Source of the DNA: Gemmatimonadetes bacterium 13_2_20CM_2_65_7
GTDB lineage: Bacteria; Gemmatimonadota; Gemmatimonadetes; Gemmatimonadales; GWC2-71-9
NCBI GenBank assembly: GCA_001915025.1
Contig: MNDR01000100.1
Coordinates: 10,282 to 62,191, forward strand
Direction: 5' to 3'
DNA length: 51,910 nucleotides
Below are positions 16,316 through 29,000 of the stretch, in pieces. Within the stretch, counting starts at the first letter, position 1, and every line of letters begins with the position of its first letter. Under the pieces are notes generated by a model, which did no database searches, was not told the DNA's origin, and was given only the letters and a program-made list of their open reading frames with translations. The position numbers were made by a program, and so were the translations under genes.

Positions 16316-18770
16316 GACTGACAACTCCTCGAGCTTTGAAGCGCCGCAGGGTGAGGCTGTTCAACACGACCGACAGGCTCGACCACGCCATCGCCGCGCT
16401 CGCGACGATCGGCGACAGCAGCCAACCGGTGACAGGATACAGCACGCCGGCCGCAACGGGAATCAGCACGACGTTGTAACCAAACGCCCAAATCAGGTTC
16501 CAGCGAATCGTGCGCAGCGTGCGGCGCGCGAGCTCGATCGCTATTGCCACCGCGCGCAGGTCGCCACGGATCAACGTGACGTCGGATGCCTCCATCGCGA
16601 TGTCCGTGCCGGTCCCGATCGCGATGCCGACGTTCGCCTGCGCCAGCGCCGGGGCATCGTTGATGCCGTCGCCGACCATGACGATCGGTTTACCCTGACG
16701 CTGCAGCTTCTTGACCAGATCCGCTTTCTGCGATGGCAGCACCTCGGCGAGCACTTCGGCGATGCCCATCTCCGCGGCTACCGCTTCCGCGCCTTTGCGC
16801 GAGTCGCCCGACACCATCACCACGTCCAGCCCCAGATGCTGGAGCCGCAGGATGGCTTCCCTGGACGTCGCCTTCACCGGATCGGAGATCGCGATCACCG
16901 CATACACGGTGTTGTTCACGACGCAGATGACCGGCGAGCGGCCCTGCGCGGCGAGCCGGTCGGCATCCGGCCCGAGCGAGCCAAGGTCCAGGCTGCGCTC
17001 GCGCGCGTGCCGCAGTGAGATGACTTCGATGATGCGACGATCGACCGTGCCCCGCACCCCTCTTCCTTCCATCGCGGCAAACTTTTCGACCGGCAGGAGT
17101 GAGACCTGCTTGTCTTGCGCCGCCTTGAGAATCGCATGCGCGAGGGGATGCTCGGAACGTTGCTCGACGGACGCCGCCCACTTGAGCACGTCGGCCGGAC
17201 TGATCGGCGTCCCGTCGGGTTTCTTGGCGGTGACAATGTGCGTCACAGCGGGCCGCCCCTCGGTGATCGTTCCGGTCTTATCGAGCAGCACGATGCGCAC
17301 CTTCGCGAGCCGCTCGAGCGCTTCGCCACTGCGAATGAGAATGCCGTACTCCGCCGCCTTCCCGGTGCCGACGAGAATCGCCGTCGGCGTCGCGAGCCCC
17401 AACGCGCAGGGACAGGCGATGATCAAGACGCTGACAAACGCGACGGTCGCGAATACGACCGCCCGCGCCTCGGGAGGCGGTCCGAAATCGAACCAGCCGA
17501 CGAAGGCCGCGATGGCGAGCGCAATGACGATCGGGACGAATACGCCGGCGACGCGATCGGCGAGCTTCTGGATCGGCGCTTTGGTGGCTTGCGCGTCCTC
17601 GACGAGCTGCACGATCTGGCCGAGCGCCGTGTCTTTGCCGACGCGCGTCGCGCGGAAGGTCACGCTGCCGGTCGTATTGAGCGTCCCACCGATCACTTCA
17701 TCCCCCGGCTTCTTCGCGACCGGGATCGGCTCGCCGGTGATCATCGATTCGTTCACCGCCGACGCGCCGTCGGTGACGACACCGTCTACCGGGATCTTCT
17801 CGCCCGGCTTGATGATGACGAGGTCCCCGACGACCACCGCTTCAACGGGAATCTCCGTTTCATGACCATCGCGCAGCACGTGCGCCGATTTCGCGCGCAG
17901 CGCGGCCAATCGCCGGATCGCTTCCGAGGTACGGGCGACGAGTGAGTACAGGTACGCGGCGCCCGTCCCCACGCCGATGAGCGTATTCATGTCGGCGGTC
18001 CGATGGCGAATGCCGCTCCAGGTTCCTTTATAGAACTGTTGCCCCGACCAGATGACGACCGGAAGCGTGATGATCGCCAGCCCCCACGTGATCCACGTGA
18101 GGTCGAGCACCCAGCCACGAACTGCGACCCAATCCCGCAGCGACACGGCCAGCGGCATGATGAGGCGACCGAACAGGTCCACTTGCTTCATCGTGCCGTT
18201 ATCGCCCATCGGTCGGTCGGCCATCAGCAACATGGAGCCCAGCATGGCCACGACCGTGACGAGGGCCGCGAGCGCGAACTTCCACGCGAGGCTGCGAACT
18301 TCCCGGCTGCGCGCGATGCGTTCCCGTTCCACCGGGTCCTCAGCCGCGATCGGCGCCGCGACATCGAAGCCAGCGTTCTGCACCGCCTGCTCGAGATCCT
18401 GGGCGGTAACCACCCCGGGGACGTAGTCGACGGTGGCCGTCTCGGTGGCCTGGTTGGCGGCCGCGCGGATCACACCGCGTACGCCGGCCAGCGCCCGCTC
18501 GAGCGGTGCGACGCTCGACGCGTAATGCAGATCGGTGATAGCGAACGTCACGCTAGCCGTGCCACAGTTGTAGCCCGCCTCGCGCACGGTCTTGATGAGC
18601 TGGCCGACGTTGGTTTGCGCATCGTCGTACTCGATCGCGGCCTTGTTGGTCGCGAAGTTGACACCCGCGGACGTCACGCCGCCAGCGCCCGTGAGCGCCT
18701 CCTGCACCGTCGCGGCGCAGCTCGCGCAGGTCATGCCCTCGATGGGAAGAACGATGCGGGCCTTACTCAT
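16293..18770 (-). CDS. copA: Copper-translocating P1B-type ATPase, one membrane segment missing
   Basis: An 825-residue metal-exporting ATPase. The first HMA domain has C15/C18 (GMTCASC); the second lacks the CxxC (DLHYASSV). The ion-pathway motif [12 protein letters not shown], phosphorylation motif [11 protein letters not shown] motif in SEHPLAHA and [10 protein letters not shown] are present. [12 protein letters not shown] is followed at once by [23 protein letters not shown], whereas the family has about 35-40 residues there, including a transmembrane helix (VYFEAAAVI...LEARAKG). As written, topology would be inverted after the break and the pump should not work. It overlaps the upstream cupredoxin gene by four bases. 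Confidence 0.88.
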   Translation of the reverse strand: MSKARIVLPIEGMTCASCAATVQEALTGAGGVTSAGVNFATNKAAIEYDDAQTNVGQLIKTVREAGYNCGTASVTFAITDLHYASSVAPLERALAGVRGVIRAAANQATETATVDYVPGVVTAQDLEQAVQNAGFDVAAPIAAEDPVERERIARSREVRSLAWKFALAALVTVVAMLGSMLLMADRPMGDNGTMKQVDLFGRLIMPLAVSLRDWVAVRGWVLDLTWITWGLAIITLPVVIWSGQQFYKGTWSGIRHRTADMNTLIGVGTGAAYLYSLVARTSEAIRRLAALRAKSAHVLRDGHETEIPVEAVVVGDLVIIKPGEKIPVDGVVTDGASAVNESMITGEPIPVAKKPGDEVIGGTLNTTGSVTFRATRVGKDTALGQIVQLVEDAQATKAPIQKLADRVAGVFVPIVIALAIAAFVGWFDFGPPPEARAVVFATVAFVSVLIIACPCALGLATPTAILVGTGKAAEYGILIRSGEALERLAKVRIVLLDKTGTITEGRPAVTHIVTAKKPDGTPISPADVLKWAASVEQRSEHPLAHAILKAAQDKQVSLLPVEKFAAMEGRGVRGTVDRRIIEVISLRHARERSLDLGSLGPDADRLAAQGRSPVICVVNNTVYAVIAISDPVKATSREAILRLQHLGLDVVMVSGDSRKGAEAVAAEMGIAEVLAEVLPSQKADLVKKLQRQGKPIVMVGDGINDAPALAQANVGIAIGTGTDIAMEASDVTLIRGDLRAVAIAIELARRTLRTIRWNLIWAFGYNVVLIPVAAGVLYPVTGWLLSPIVASAAMAWSSLSVVLNSLTLRRFKARGVVSHALLPQN

Positions 18771-19207
18771 GGCCCCCCCCCAGCAACGTGGAACTTGTGC
18801 GGCGACGACGCGGCGCGGCGATCGCCAGGGGGCTCCACGACGAGAAGTCCCTTCAGCATGTTCATGCCGCAGCGGAAGGGATACTCACCCGGCTGATCGG
18901 GCGTGAACTCGATCGTGGTGGTCTGAAACGGAGGGAGCTGCTTGTCGACCCCGAAGCGCTCGAATACCACACGCTCCGAGCAGTCCGCGGTTTCGTCGCG
19001 ATAAAACTGGAGCCGCACCGGCTTGCCGGCCTGCACGACGATCGTATCGGGGGTGTACCCACCTTTCACCGTGATGCGCACTTCCTGGACTCCCTCCGTG
19101 CCGGCGGTCGCGGCAACCGCTTTGCCGCGGGAGAAGAGGAAGTACCACAGCACCCAGACGATGGCTCCGACGCCGAGCGCCGTAACGACGATCTGGGTGG
19201 ACGTCAT
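18767..19207 (-). CDS. Membrane-anchored cupredoxin-domain protein
   Basis: One N-terminal membrane helix ([20 protein letters not shown]) precedes a periplasmic cupredoxin-like domain: [27 protein letters not shown], a cysteine in ADCSERVVF, and the C-terminal ligand loop [12 protein letters not shown]. His ligands look reduced compared with plastocyanins. Coupling to copA (four-base overlap) suggests a role in delivering or sensing copper at the membrane. GTG 19210 is an alternative start. A run of nine C lies near the 3' end (18773-18781). Confidence 0.8.
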   Translation of the reverse strand: MTSTQIVVTALGVGAIVWVLWYFLFSRGKAVAATAGTEGVQEVRITVKGGYTPDTIVVQAGKPVRLQFYRDETADCSERVVFERFGVDKQLPPFQTTTIEFTPDQPGEYPFRCGMNMLKGLLVVEPPGDRRAASSPHKFHVAGGGP

Positions 19208-19225
19208 CACGACTCGGCGGGAGCG

Positions 19226-21646
<2,421 letters not shown>

Positions 21647-21676
21647 CGACGAAGATCTCCTGAAGGGCGAAGGCGG

Positions 21677-22882
21677 TTAGCGGTCTGCGTACTCGTAGTA
21701 CTCGATACCGAGGTGCGTGATCTGCTCCTCGCCCATCAACCAGCGCAACGTGTTCTTCAGCTTGGTCTGCTGAATGAACAGGTCGTGCTCGGGGTACAGC
21801 CCCGGCGCCGTCTGCGGGCTCTTAAAGTAGAAGGACAGCCATTCCTGAATGCCCGCGAGCCCGGCGCGTCCGGCCAGGTCGAAGAACAGCGCCAAATCGA
21901 GCACGATGGGCGCGGCGAGGATCGAGTCCCGGCACAGAAAATCGACTTTGATCTGCATCGGATAGCCGAGCCATCCGAAGATGTCGATGTTGTCCCAGCC
22001 TTCTTTGTTGTCGCCCCGCGGCGGGTAGTAATTGATCCGCACCTTGTGGTAGACCTTGCCATACAGCTCGGGATAAAGATCGGGTTGGAGGATGTGCTCG
22101 AGCAGACCGAGCTTCGATTCTTCCTTGGTCTTGAACGACTCGGGGTCGTCCAGCACTTCGCCGTCGCGGTTGCCCAGGATGTTCGTGGAGTACCATCCCG
22201 AGAGACCCAACATTCGCGCCTTGAACGCCGGCGCGAGCACGCTCTTCATCATCGTCTGGCCGGTCTTGAAATCCTTGCCGCCGATCGGGACGCGGCGCTC
22301 CTCCGCCATCTGCACCATCGCGGGAATGTCGACGGTGAGATTGGGCGCGCCGTTCGCGAACGGCACGTTCTCCATCAACGCGGCATAGGCGTACAGCATG
22401 GACGGCGCGATCGATTGATCGTTCTGCTCCATCGCTTTCTCGAACGCGTCGACCGACTGATGGGCTGGGCCCGCCGTCAGGAAGACTTCCGTCGAGGCGC
22501 ACCACACGATCACGATGCGGTCGAGCCCGGCGCTCTTCTTGAAATTCCGCATGTCCTCGCGCAGCTGCTCGGCGAGGTCTCGTTTGTTCTTGCCGCGTTT
22601 GACGTTGGTGCCGTGCAGGCGCTTGACGTAGTACTGATCGAAGACGGCGGGCATCGGCTTGATGCCCTGCAGGAACGCCTTGATCGGCTCGCGCTTCTCG
22701 GTGCGTTTGCCCAGGCGGATCGTGGCCATTTGGCTGAGCGATCCGATCGGCAGCGCGCGACCGCGCCGCACGTTTTCCACGCCCGCAATGAACGTCGTGG
22801 AGACGGCGCCAAGGCCGACGAGCAGGACGCCGAGTTTTCCGTTGGCCGGGGCAATCTCTCGGCCGCCACCTGTCAGAATCAT
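21677..22882 (-). CDS. ino1: myo-Inositol-1-phosphate synthase, internal block missing
   Basis: This NAD-dependent isomerase makes inositol-1-phosphate from glucose-6-phosphate. The Rossmann start LGVLLVGLGAVSTTFIAGV is followed by RLGKRTEKR. The catalytic half is well kept: VPIGGKDFKTGQTMMKSVLAPAF, SGWYSTNILGNRDGEVL, WLGYPMQIKVDFLCRDSILAAPIVLDLALF. Between TEKR and EPIKAFLQGIKPMPAVFDQ the family normally has about 45 more residues (the DDIVFGGWD...EDN region), absent here without loss of frame. Length is 401 versus roughly 430-450. Its start overlaps the phosphatidyltransferase stop by one base. Confidence 0.9.
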   Translation of the reverse strand: MILTGGGREIAPANGKLGVLLVGLGAVSTTFIAGVENVRRGRALPIGSLSQMATIRLGKRTEKREPIKAFLQGIKPMPAVFDQYYVKRLHGTNVKRGKNKRDLAEQLREDMRNFKKSAGLDRIVIVWCASTEVFLTAGPAHQSVDAFEKAMEQNDQSIAPSMLYAYAALMENVPFANGAPNLTVDIPAMVQMAEERRVPIGGKDFKTGQTMMKSVLAPAFKARMLGLSGWYSTNILGNRDGEVLDDPESFKTKEESKLGLLEHILQPDLYPELYGKVYHKVRINYYPPRGDNKEGWDNIDIFGWLGYPMQIKVDFLCRDSILAAPIVLDLALFFDLAGRAGLAGIQEWLSFYFKSPQTAPGLYPEHDLFIQQTKLKNTLRWLMGEEQITHLGIEYYEYADR

Positions 22883-23583
22883 TAATGGCCTTTGCGGCGC
22901 GCGGCCGCGACTCCAGGTAACGTCTCACGCTTCGGAATCAGCGGCGGCGGCTGCGGCGCACCTGTCGCAACGCGCGCCACATGCACGATCCGCTGGATCA
23001 CGGTGACCGCGGAGACAAACGCAAGCACGACAACAATCCAGAACAGCATGACTCCATCGGCGCGCGAGCCACCACCAAATATTATGGCGGGCACACCGAG
23101 CAGTAACACGCGCTCGGCTCGGGCAGCGATTCCCACCCTACACTCGACGCCCACGCCTTCAGCGCGGGCACGGGCGTAGGAAACCAGCAGTGAAGTCGCC
23201 AGTGCAGCGATCGCGGCGCCGACCGCGGGTGCGACGAGGGACGTCGGGAGCGGGCCGTGGAGGAAATAGATCGCCAGACCCGCGAACACCGCCGACTCTC
23301 CCACGCGGTCGAGGGTCGAATCGTAGAACGCGCCGAACGCCGTTACCAAGGCGCCCTGCCGGGCTACTTGGCCGTCCAGGATGTCGAACAAGCCACTCAC
23401 GAGCAACAACACTCCGCCCAGCCGAATTTCCCCGACCCCAAACGTCACACCGGATCCCACAAGGATGACCGTGCCGACCGTAGTGAGGACGTTGGGATGT
23501 ACGCCGCCCTGAATTAAGGCCCGCGCCAGCGGCGCGGTCAACGCAACGCCAGCATCCTTCACGCGCTGGGGGATGACATTCAT
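22882..23583 (-). CDS. CDP-alcohol phosphatidyltransferase, probable phosphatidylinositol-phosphate synthase
   Basis: A 233-residue membrane enzyme that transfers a phosphatidyl group from CDP-diacylglycerol to an alcohol. The complete signature is present: D67-x2-D70-G71-x2-A74-R75-x8-G84-x3-D88-x3-D92. About six membrane helices follow the usual layout. The one-base overlap with inositol-1-phosphate synthase makes inositol phosphate the likely acceptor, giving phosphatidylinositol phosphate; this is inference from context. A phosphatase for the next step is not in the window. Confidence 0.85.
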   Translation of the reverse strand: MNVIPQRVKDAGVALTAPLARALIQGGVHPNVLTTVGTVILVGSGVTFGVGEIRLGGVLLLVSGLFDILDGQVARQGALVTAFGAFYDSTLDRVGESAVFAGLAIYFLHGPLPTSLVAPAVGAAIAALATSLLVSYARARAEGVGVECRVGIAARAERVLLLGVPAIIFGGGSRADGVMLFWIVVVLAFVSAVTVIQRIVHVARVATGAPQPPPLIPKRETLPGVAAARRKGH

Positions 23584-23669
23584 GCCGGGGGGAAGCTAAT
23601 CGCCTGCCGCGATGACGGTAGGGCCAAAAGCTCTGGCGCACCAAGACTTGCGGGGGCAGCTTAATAAGC

Positions 23670-25760
23670 ATGAAGACTCTCTTCCTCCTGCTCGCGATCT
23701 CACCCCTCGTCCGCATTCCCATTGCCGCGCAGCAGCCGTCGTCACCTCCGCCCTCAGACGACCCCTTCGTGTGGCTGGAGGACGTCGAAGGCAGTCGCTC
23801 GATGGAGTGGGTCAACGCGAAGAACGCGGTCACCATCGCCGCGCTGACGCGATCGCCCCTGTATCAGACGTTCTACGATCGCATCAAGCAGATCCTCGAT
23901 TCCAAGGACAAGATCGCCTACCCGCAGATCATCGGAAACTCGCTCTACAACTTCTGGCAGGACGCCGAGCACGAGCGCGGCATCTGGCGGCGCACCAGCT
24001 GGGCGAGTTACGCGACCGCGAATCCGGCGTGGGAAACGGTGATCGACGTGGATTCCCTCAGCAAAGCTGAAGGCGTGACCTGGTCGTGGAGTGGCGCCGA
24101 TTGCTTCGAGCCGGAGTACAAGCGCTGCATCGTCTCGCTGTCGCGCGGCGGATCCGACGCCACTGAGACGCGGGAGTTCGATCTGACCACGAAGCGATTC
24201 GTCAGCGATGGATTCAAGATTCCCGAGGCAAAGACCAACACCGCCTGGGTCGATGACAGCACGCTGTTTGTCGGGACCGATTTTGGCCCGGGCAGCATGA
24301 CGACGTCAGGCTATCCGCGCATCGTAAAGCTCTGGAAACGCGGTCACCCACTCGCTTCCGCGACCACGGTCTTCGAGGCTCCAGCCGACCACGTGGGAGC
24401 GTTCGGTTTCAGTGTGGACGCCGGGGACCGCCGCTATTTGCGGATCAGCGATGCCATAAACTTTTACGAGAGTGGGCAGTACCTGTACGACAAGGGAAGA
24501 GTCACAAAGATCGACGTCCTGAAGGACGCGGATCTGTACGTGCTGCGCGACCAGATGATCGTCTACGTGCGTGATCCATGGACGGTCGGCGGAAAAACGT
24601 GGCCGACGGGATCGCTGGTGGCGACCTCGATCGATGATTTCATGGCGGGCAAACGCGATCTCCAGCTCGTGATGCAGCCCGGCCCGCGCGAAACCATCAA
24701 CGGCGTCTCGACGACGCACGACTACCTGGTTCTCAACGTGTTGAACAACGTGCGTGGCGAGTTGCGACGCTATCGCCACCAGGGCGGTGGCTGGACGTTC
24801 GAGAAGGTTCCCGCTCCAGACCTCGGCACCGTCGGCGTCGTGGACCGCTCGCCCCGCTCGAATCGCTACTTCTTCTCATTCACCAACTTCATCCAACCGA
24901 CGACGCTCTACGTCACGGCCGAGAACGGCGTCGTCTCAGAGATGAAGCGGCTTCCGGCGATGTTTGACGCCTCGGCGCTCGTCGTCGAACAGGAGGAAGC
25001 CACTTCGCAGGATGGCACGAAGATCCCCTTCTTCATCGTGCACCGCGGCACCATGAAGCGCGATGGCAGCAACCCCACGCTGCTCACGGCGTACGGCGGA
25101 TTCGAAATCGCGAATACGCCGTCCTACAACAGCGCGGTCGGCGCGGCGTGGCTCGAGCGCGGTGGCGTCTTCGTGCTTGCGAACATTCGCGGCGGTGGTG
25201 AATTCGGACCACAATGGCACCGCGCTGGATTGAAGGAGCATCGCCAGCGGATCTACGACGATTTCACCGCGGTCGCGCAGCAATTGATCAAAGACAGCGT
25301 GACCAGTCCGCAGCATCTGGGCATCCGCGGCGGCAGCAACGGTGGATTGCTGATGGGCGTGGCTCTGACCGAGCATCCCGAGCTGTACAACGCCGTTGTG
25401 ATCCAGAACCCGTTGCTCGACATGAAGCGCTACAGTCATCTCCTCGCCGGCGCGAGCTGGATGGCGGAATACGGTGATCCCGACAAGCCGGAGGAGTGGG
25501 CGTATATCTCGCGGTACTCACCGTACCAGAATCTGCGGCCGGGGACGAAGTATCCGACGGTGCTGTTCGCGACGACGACGCGCGACGACCGCGTGCATCC
25601 CGCGCATGCCCGCAAGATGGCGGCGAAGATGGAATCGATGGGGATCCCATTCTACTACTTCGAGAACACGGAGGGCGGCCACGGCGCGGGTGTGACAAAC
25701 GCGCAGCGGGCGAAGGAGTTCGCGCTGACCTACGTCTATCTGTGGCAACAGCTGCGCTAG
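23670..25760 (+). CDS. Secreted prolyl-oligopeptidase-family serine peptidase
   Basis: A 696-residue S9A-type peptidase with a signal peptide (MKTLFLLLAISPLVRIPIAAQ). The propeller region carries DPFVWLEDVEGSRSMEWV and NFWQDAEHERGIWRRTSWASY. The catalytic triad is visible: Ser556 in RGGSNGG, Asp near 640 in TRDDRVHP, and His near 671 in EGGHGAG. The export signal indicates a periplasmic or extracellular enzyme. The start ATG 23670 gives the full signal peptide. The 86 bp before it, shared with the divergent lipid gene, hold its promoter, but I see no clear boxes. It converges with the next gene, overlapping by four bases. Confidence 0.93.
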   Translation: MKTLFLLLAISPLVRIPIAAQQPSSPPPSDDPFVWLEDVEGSRSMEWVNAKNAVTIAALTRSPLYQTFYDRIKQILDSKDKIAYPQIIGNSLYNFWQDAEHERGIWRRTSWASYATANPAWETVIDVDSLSKAEGVTWSWSGADCFEPEYKRCIVSLSRGGSDATETREFDLTTKRFVSDGFKIPEAKTNTAWVDDSTLFVGTDFGPGSMTTSGYPRIVKLWKRGHPLASATTVFEAPADHVGAFGFSVDAGDRRYLRISDAINFYESGQYLYDKGRVTKIDVLKDADLYVLRDQMIVYVRDPWTVGGKTWPTGSLVATSIDDFMAGKRDLQLVMQPGPRETINGVSTTHDYLVLNVLNNVRGELRRYRHQGGGWTFEKVPAPDLGTVGVVDRSPRSNRYFFSFTNFIQPTTLYVTAENGVVSEMKRLPAMFDASALVVEQEEATSQDGTKIPFFIVHRGTMKRDGSNPTLLTAYGGFEIANTPSYNSAVGAAWLERGGVFVLANIRGGGEFGPQWHRAGLKEHRQRIYDDFTAVAQQLIKDSVTSPQHLGIRGGSNGGLLMGVALTEHPELYNAVVIQNPLLDMKRYSHLLAGASWMAEYGDPDKPEEWAYISRYSPYQNLRPGTKYPTVLFATTTRDDRVHPAHARKMAAKMESMGIPFYYFENTEGGHGAGVTNAQRAKEFALTYVYLWQQLR

Positions 25761-26047
25761 CGAGGCCGGATGACGCCGGTCACTTCGACGACGACGCGGT
25801 AGCCCTCCAGACGCTCCGGAATTCGGGCTTTGGCTGCCGCGCTGGAGTCTGCCAGCAACACCTTGATGCAACGCTGACCGTCGCACAAACCCACCGCCGT
25901 CCCCACGACGCCCGGCAGCATCATCAGGGAATCTGTGTGCGCGGCGAGAACCTCATCGATGCTCCGAGCAGCCACCGTAGCTCCTCTGTGGGCGCCTGAG
26001 CAGGCGACTAAAACACCGGACAAGAGCACCACTCGACCGATTCGCAC
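25757..26047 (-). CDS. Small lipoprotein sharing a module with the neighbouring protease
   Basis: A 96-residue product with a lipoprotein signal (VVLLSGVLVACSG, Cys about residue 16). The mature part reads VLAAHTDSLMMLPGVVGTAVGLCDGQRCIKVLLADSS...RIPERLEGYRVVVEVTGVIRP. This aligns with the segment after the signal of the upstream large protease (RHSPRLLETPGIVGTAVTKLPDGRAGVLIL...RLPDSLEGVPVAVRVTGRI). It is probably a partner or duplicate of that module. The GTG start overlaps the protease stop by one base (TAGTG). Function unknown. Confidence 0.78.
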   Translation of the reverse strand: MRIGRVVLLSGVLVACSGAHRGATVAARSIDEVLAAHTDSLMMLPGVVGTAVGLCDGQRCIKVLLADSSAAAKARIPERLEGYRVVVEVTGVIRPR

Positions 26048-29000
26048 TAATGCTTCACGTCAACCGAAAAGCCGTTGCTGCTGCCATCCGGATCATGATT
26101 GGCCCATTTATTGTAGCTGCCGCCCGGGAGTGACATCCCGCTCACCGCGAATGAGGCGTAGTGGGTCGCATTCGGGATGGACGAAAGGACTACGGTGCAG
26201 GTGCCGGTTCCCTCACCGCCGTCGTCACTCGTTACGCAGGTCGCATCGGGGCCGCTTCCGTTCCACGTGCCGCTAACGGTCACGCCGTTCAGCGGATTAT
26301 GCTTGGCATCGTGCGCGGTGATCCGCACGGTCGCCGACCAGGTGGTATCCCCCGGAACGCCGCTGTTGGCAAAGCCGTCGAGATTCCCGACGTGGGCCGT
26401 CGGCGGGTTCACGGTGATGGAGGTCGCGCGCGCATTGTTGCTCGAGTTGGCATCGGCCTGCTGCTGCGTCGCGGTCAGAATGTGCCCCCAAATGCCCGCT
26501 CCGGCGGTGTTCCAATTGAACGTGAGCGTCGAGCTCGCGCCCGCGGCAAGACCGAAGATTGTCTGCGTACCGAGGATCGCATTACCGGCCGTCCCGTCGG
26601 TCAACACCACATCGAAAGTGTTCGTGACATCCTGACCGCCCACGTCCTGCACAGTGACCACAACCGGAGCCGTGTCACCCACCGTCACCTGGCTGGGTGC
26701 CGTGATACTCACCACCGCGATATCAGCCGGCGCCGGCGTGATGTTGACCGTCGTCGAGCGCTGATTGTTCGCCGCGCTGTCATCCGCGAGAGACTGGGTC
26801 GCGACCAGGTTGTGCCCGCCCACCGTGGCGCCCGTGGTGTTCCAGTTGAAGTAGCGCGTTGCACTGGCGCCCAACGTGAGCCCGGTGACGGCCTGAGTGC
26901 CGATCGTCACACCGGCCGTCGCATCGGTCAGGACGATGTTGAAGCTGCTGCTGACATCCTGACCACCGACGTTCTGGACCGTGACACTAATCGTGGGAGT
27001 ATTTCCCTGTGTCACCGATGCGGGTGCGGTCATGCCGGTCACGGCGACATCAATCGACGGCGGATTCACCCTGGCCGTCGTCGAGCTCTGATTGTCGGCG
27101 GCGCTGTCGTCCGCCAGGGTTTGCGTCCCGACCAGCGTATGACTGCCGAGCGCGGCGCTGGTGGTATTCCAGTTGAACGTGCGTGTGGTGCTGCCGCCCA
27201 CCGCGAGTCCTCCGGTCACGGTCTGCGTGCCGATCGTCACACCGGCCGTTGCGTCGGTCAGGACCAGATCGAAATTGGCGGTGACGTTCTTCCCACCCAC
27301 GTTTTGCACCGCGACCACTACGGCGACCGTGCTACCCTGCCCCACCCCGACCGGCGCGCTCACACCAGTCACCGCCAGATCGGTCGACGGAACCGGTTTC
27401 ACATCGATGCCGATCGCGATGCTGTTGTTCGCCGAGTTGTTGTCGGCGAGTTTCTGCGTGGCGAACAGGGTGTGCCCGGTGACAGCCGACCCAGCGGTGT
27501 TCCAGGGGATATCCACCGTGGTCGTGGCCCCGATGGCGAGACCGGCAACCGTCTGCGTACCGAGCGTTGGGCCGGCCCACCCGTCGGTCAGGACCACGTC
27601 GAAGCTCGCGCTCACGTCCACCTCACCAACATTCTGGACCGTGACCACGACGTGCGCCGTATCGCCCTGGATCACTGAACGGGGCCCCGTGATGCCGGGG
27701 AGCGCGATATCGGTCGGCTTGGGATTCACCGTCGCGACAGTCCTGATCTGATTGTTGGCGCTGTAGTCGTCGGTCAACGACTGCGTCGCAAGCAGGGTGT
27801 GCGCGCCCAGCGACGCGCCCGTCAGATTCCAGCTGAACGTCAGCGTCGTGCGCGCTCCGACGGCCAGGCCCGCGACCGTCTGCGTGCCTAGTGCCACACC
27901 AGCCGTCGAGTCCTGAAGGGTGACATCGAAGCTGCTCGCCACGTTCTGATTGCCGATGTTCGCAACGGTCACAGCGACATCGACGACGTGTCCTTGGATC
28001 AGTGGACCAGACGGGCTGATGCTGCTGACGGCGATGTCGGTCACGGCTGGCATCACGGTAACTGTCGCGAAGCGCTGGTTGTTGCTGGCCTTGTCATCGC
28101 TCAGGGTGTGCTTGCCCACCAAGACGTGGTTGCCCGCAGACCTCGGCGTCCACGCGAAGCTCATGTTCGTGGCAGTGCCGGCAGTCAAACCGGCCACGGT
28201 CTGCGTGCCCACTGTCACGTGATCGGTCGTGTCCTCCAGGCTCACGTCGAAGCTGGAGACGTCCTGGTTGCCGAAGTTCTTCACGGTCACCGTAACATTG
28301 GCGGCCACGTTCACGATGGTGCTCGGTCCGCTCACGCTGGTGACGGCCAAGTCAGTCAGCGGACCCGGCGGGGGCGGCGCAAAGCCGTCGATCGTCACGC
28401 CGAAGCGGTTGAGCACGAGATCGATTCGGTTGGCGATCGTCACCGATGAGTTGCCGGCGAAGAGGAGCGCAACAGGATTGAGGTTCCCGTCATCGGTCAC
28501 GATGAGCGAGCCGGAATCCCCGCCGCCGCTGAACGTGCCCGGCGAGATGATCACCTGGTCGATGTAGCGCGCGGACTTCGCACAGTCGAACCCCGAGACC
28601 TGATAGCACACGATTACCGTCGCGTTGACGCCCGTGATCTGGCCGTGCGTGAGATGCGTCGTGCGGCCGTACTTTTGCACGTTGAGGCCGAGCAACGCGT
28701 CGCGGTTGTCGAAATAGCCGTCCCCGTCCGCGTCGCCGAAGATCGTGGAGTTTGGCATGCCGTAGCCTTCGTCGCTGGGCACGGCGTTGTCGAGCAGGTC
28801 AGTGCTGGACAGGGCGATCGCTGCATCAATCGTATTGCTCCCGTTGCTGGCGAACGAAATCGTCTGAAAATCCGTCAACGTCGCGATCTGATCGGCCGAC
28901 GTTCCGCCGTCGTACGGACCGGGCTGGTACTCCGGATCGCCGATGCTGGCGCTATTGGAGTTGGCGAGGACGTGGTTATTCGAGAGGATGTAGACACGCC

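Noticed and set aside
26398-28359. CRISPR or mobile-element repeats
   Set aside because: The 327-bp units are in-frame protein domains of one gene; no inverted ends or transposase.
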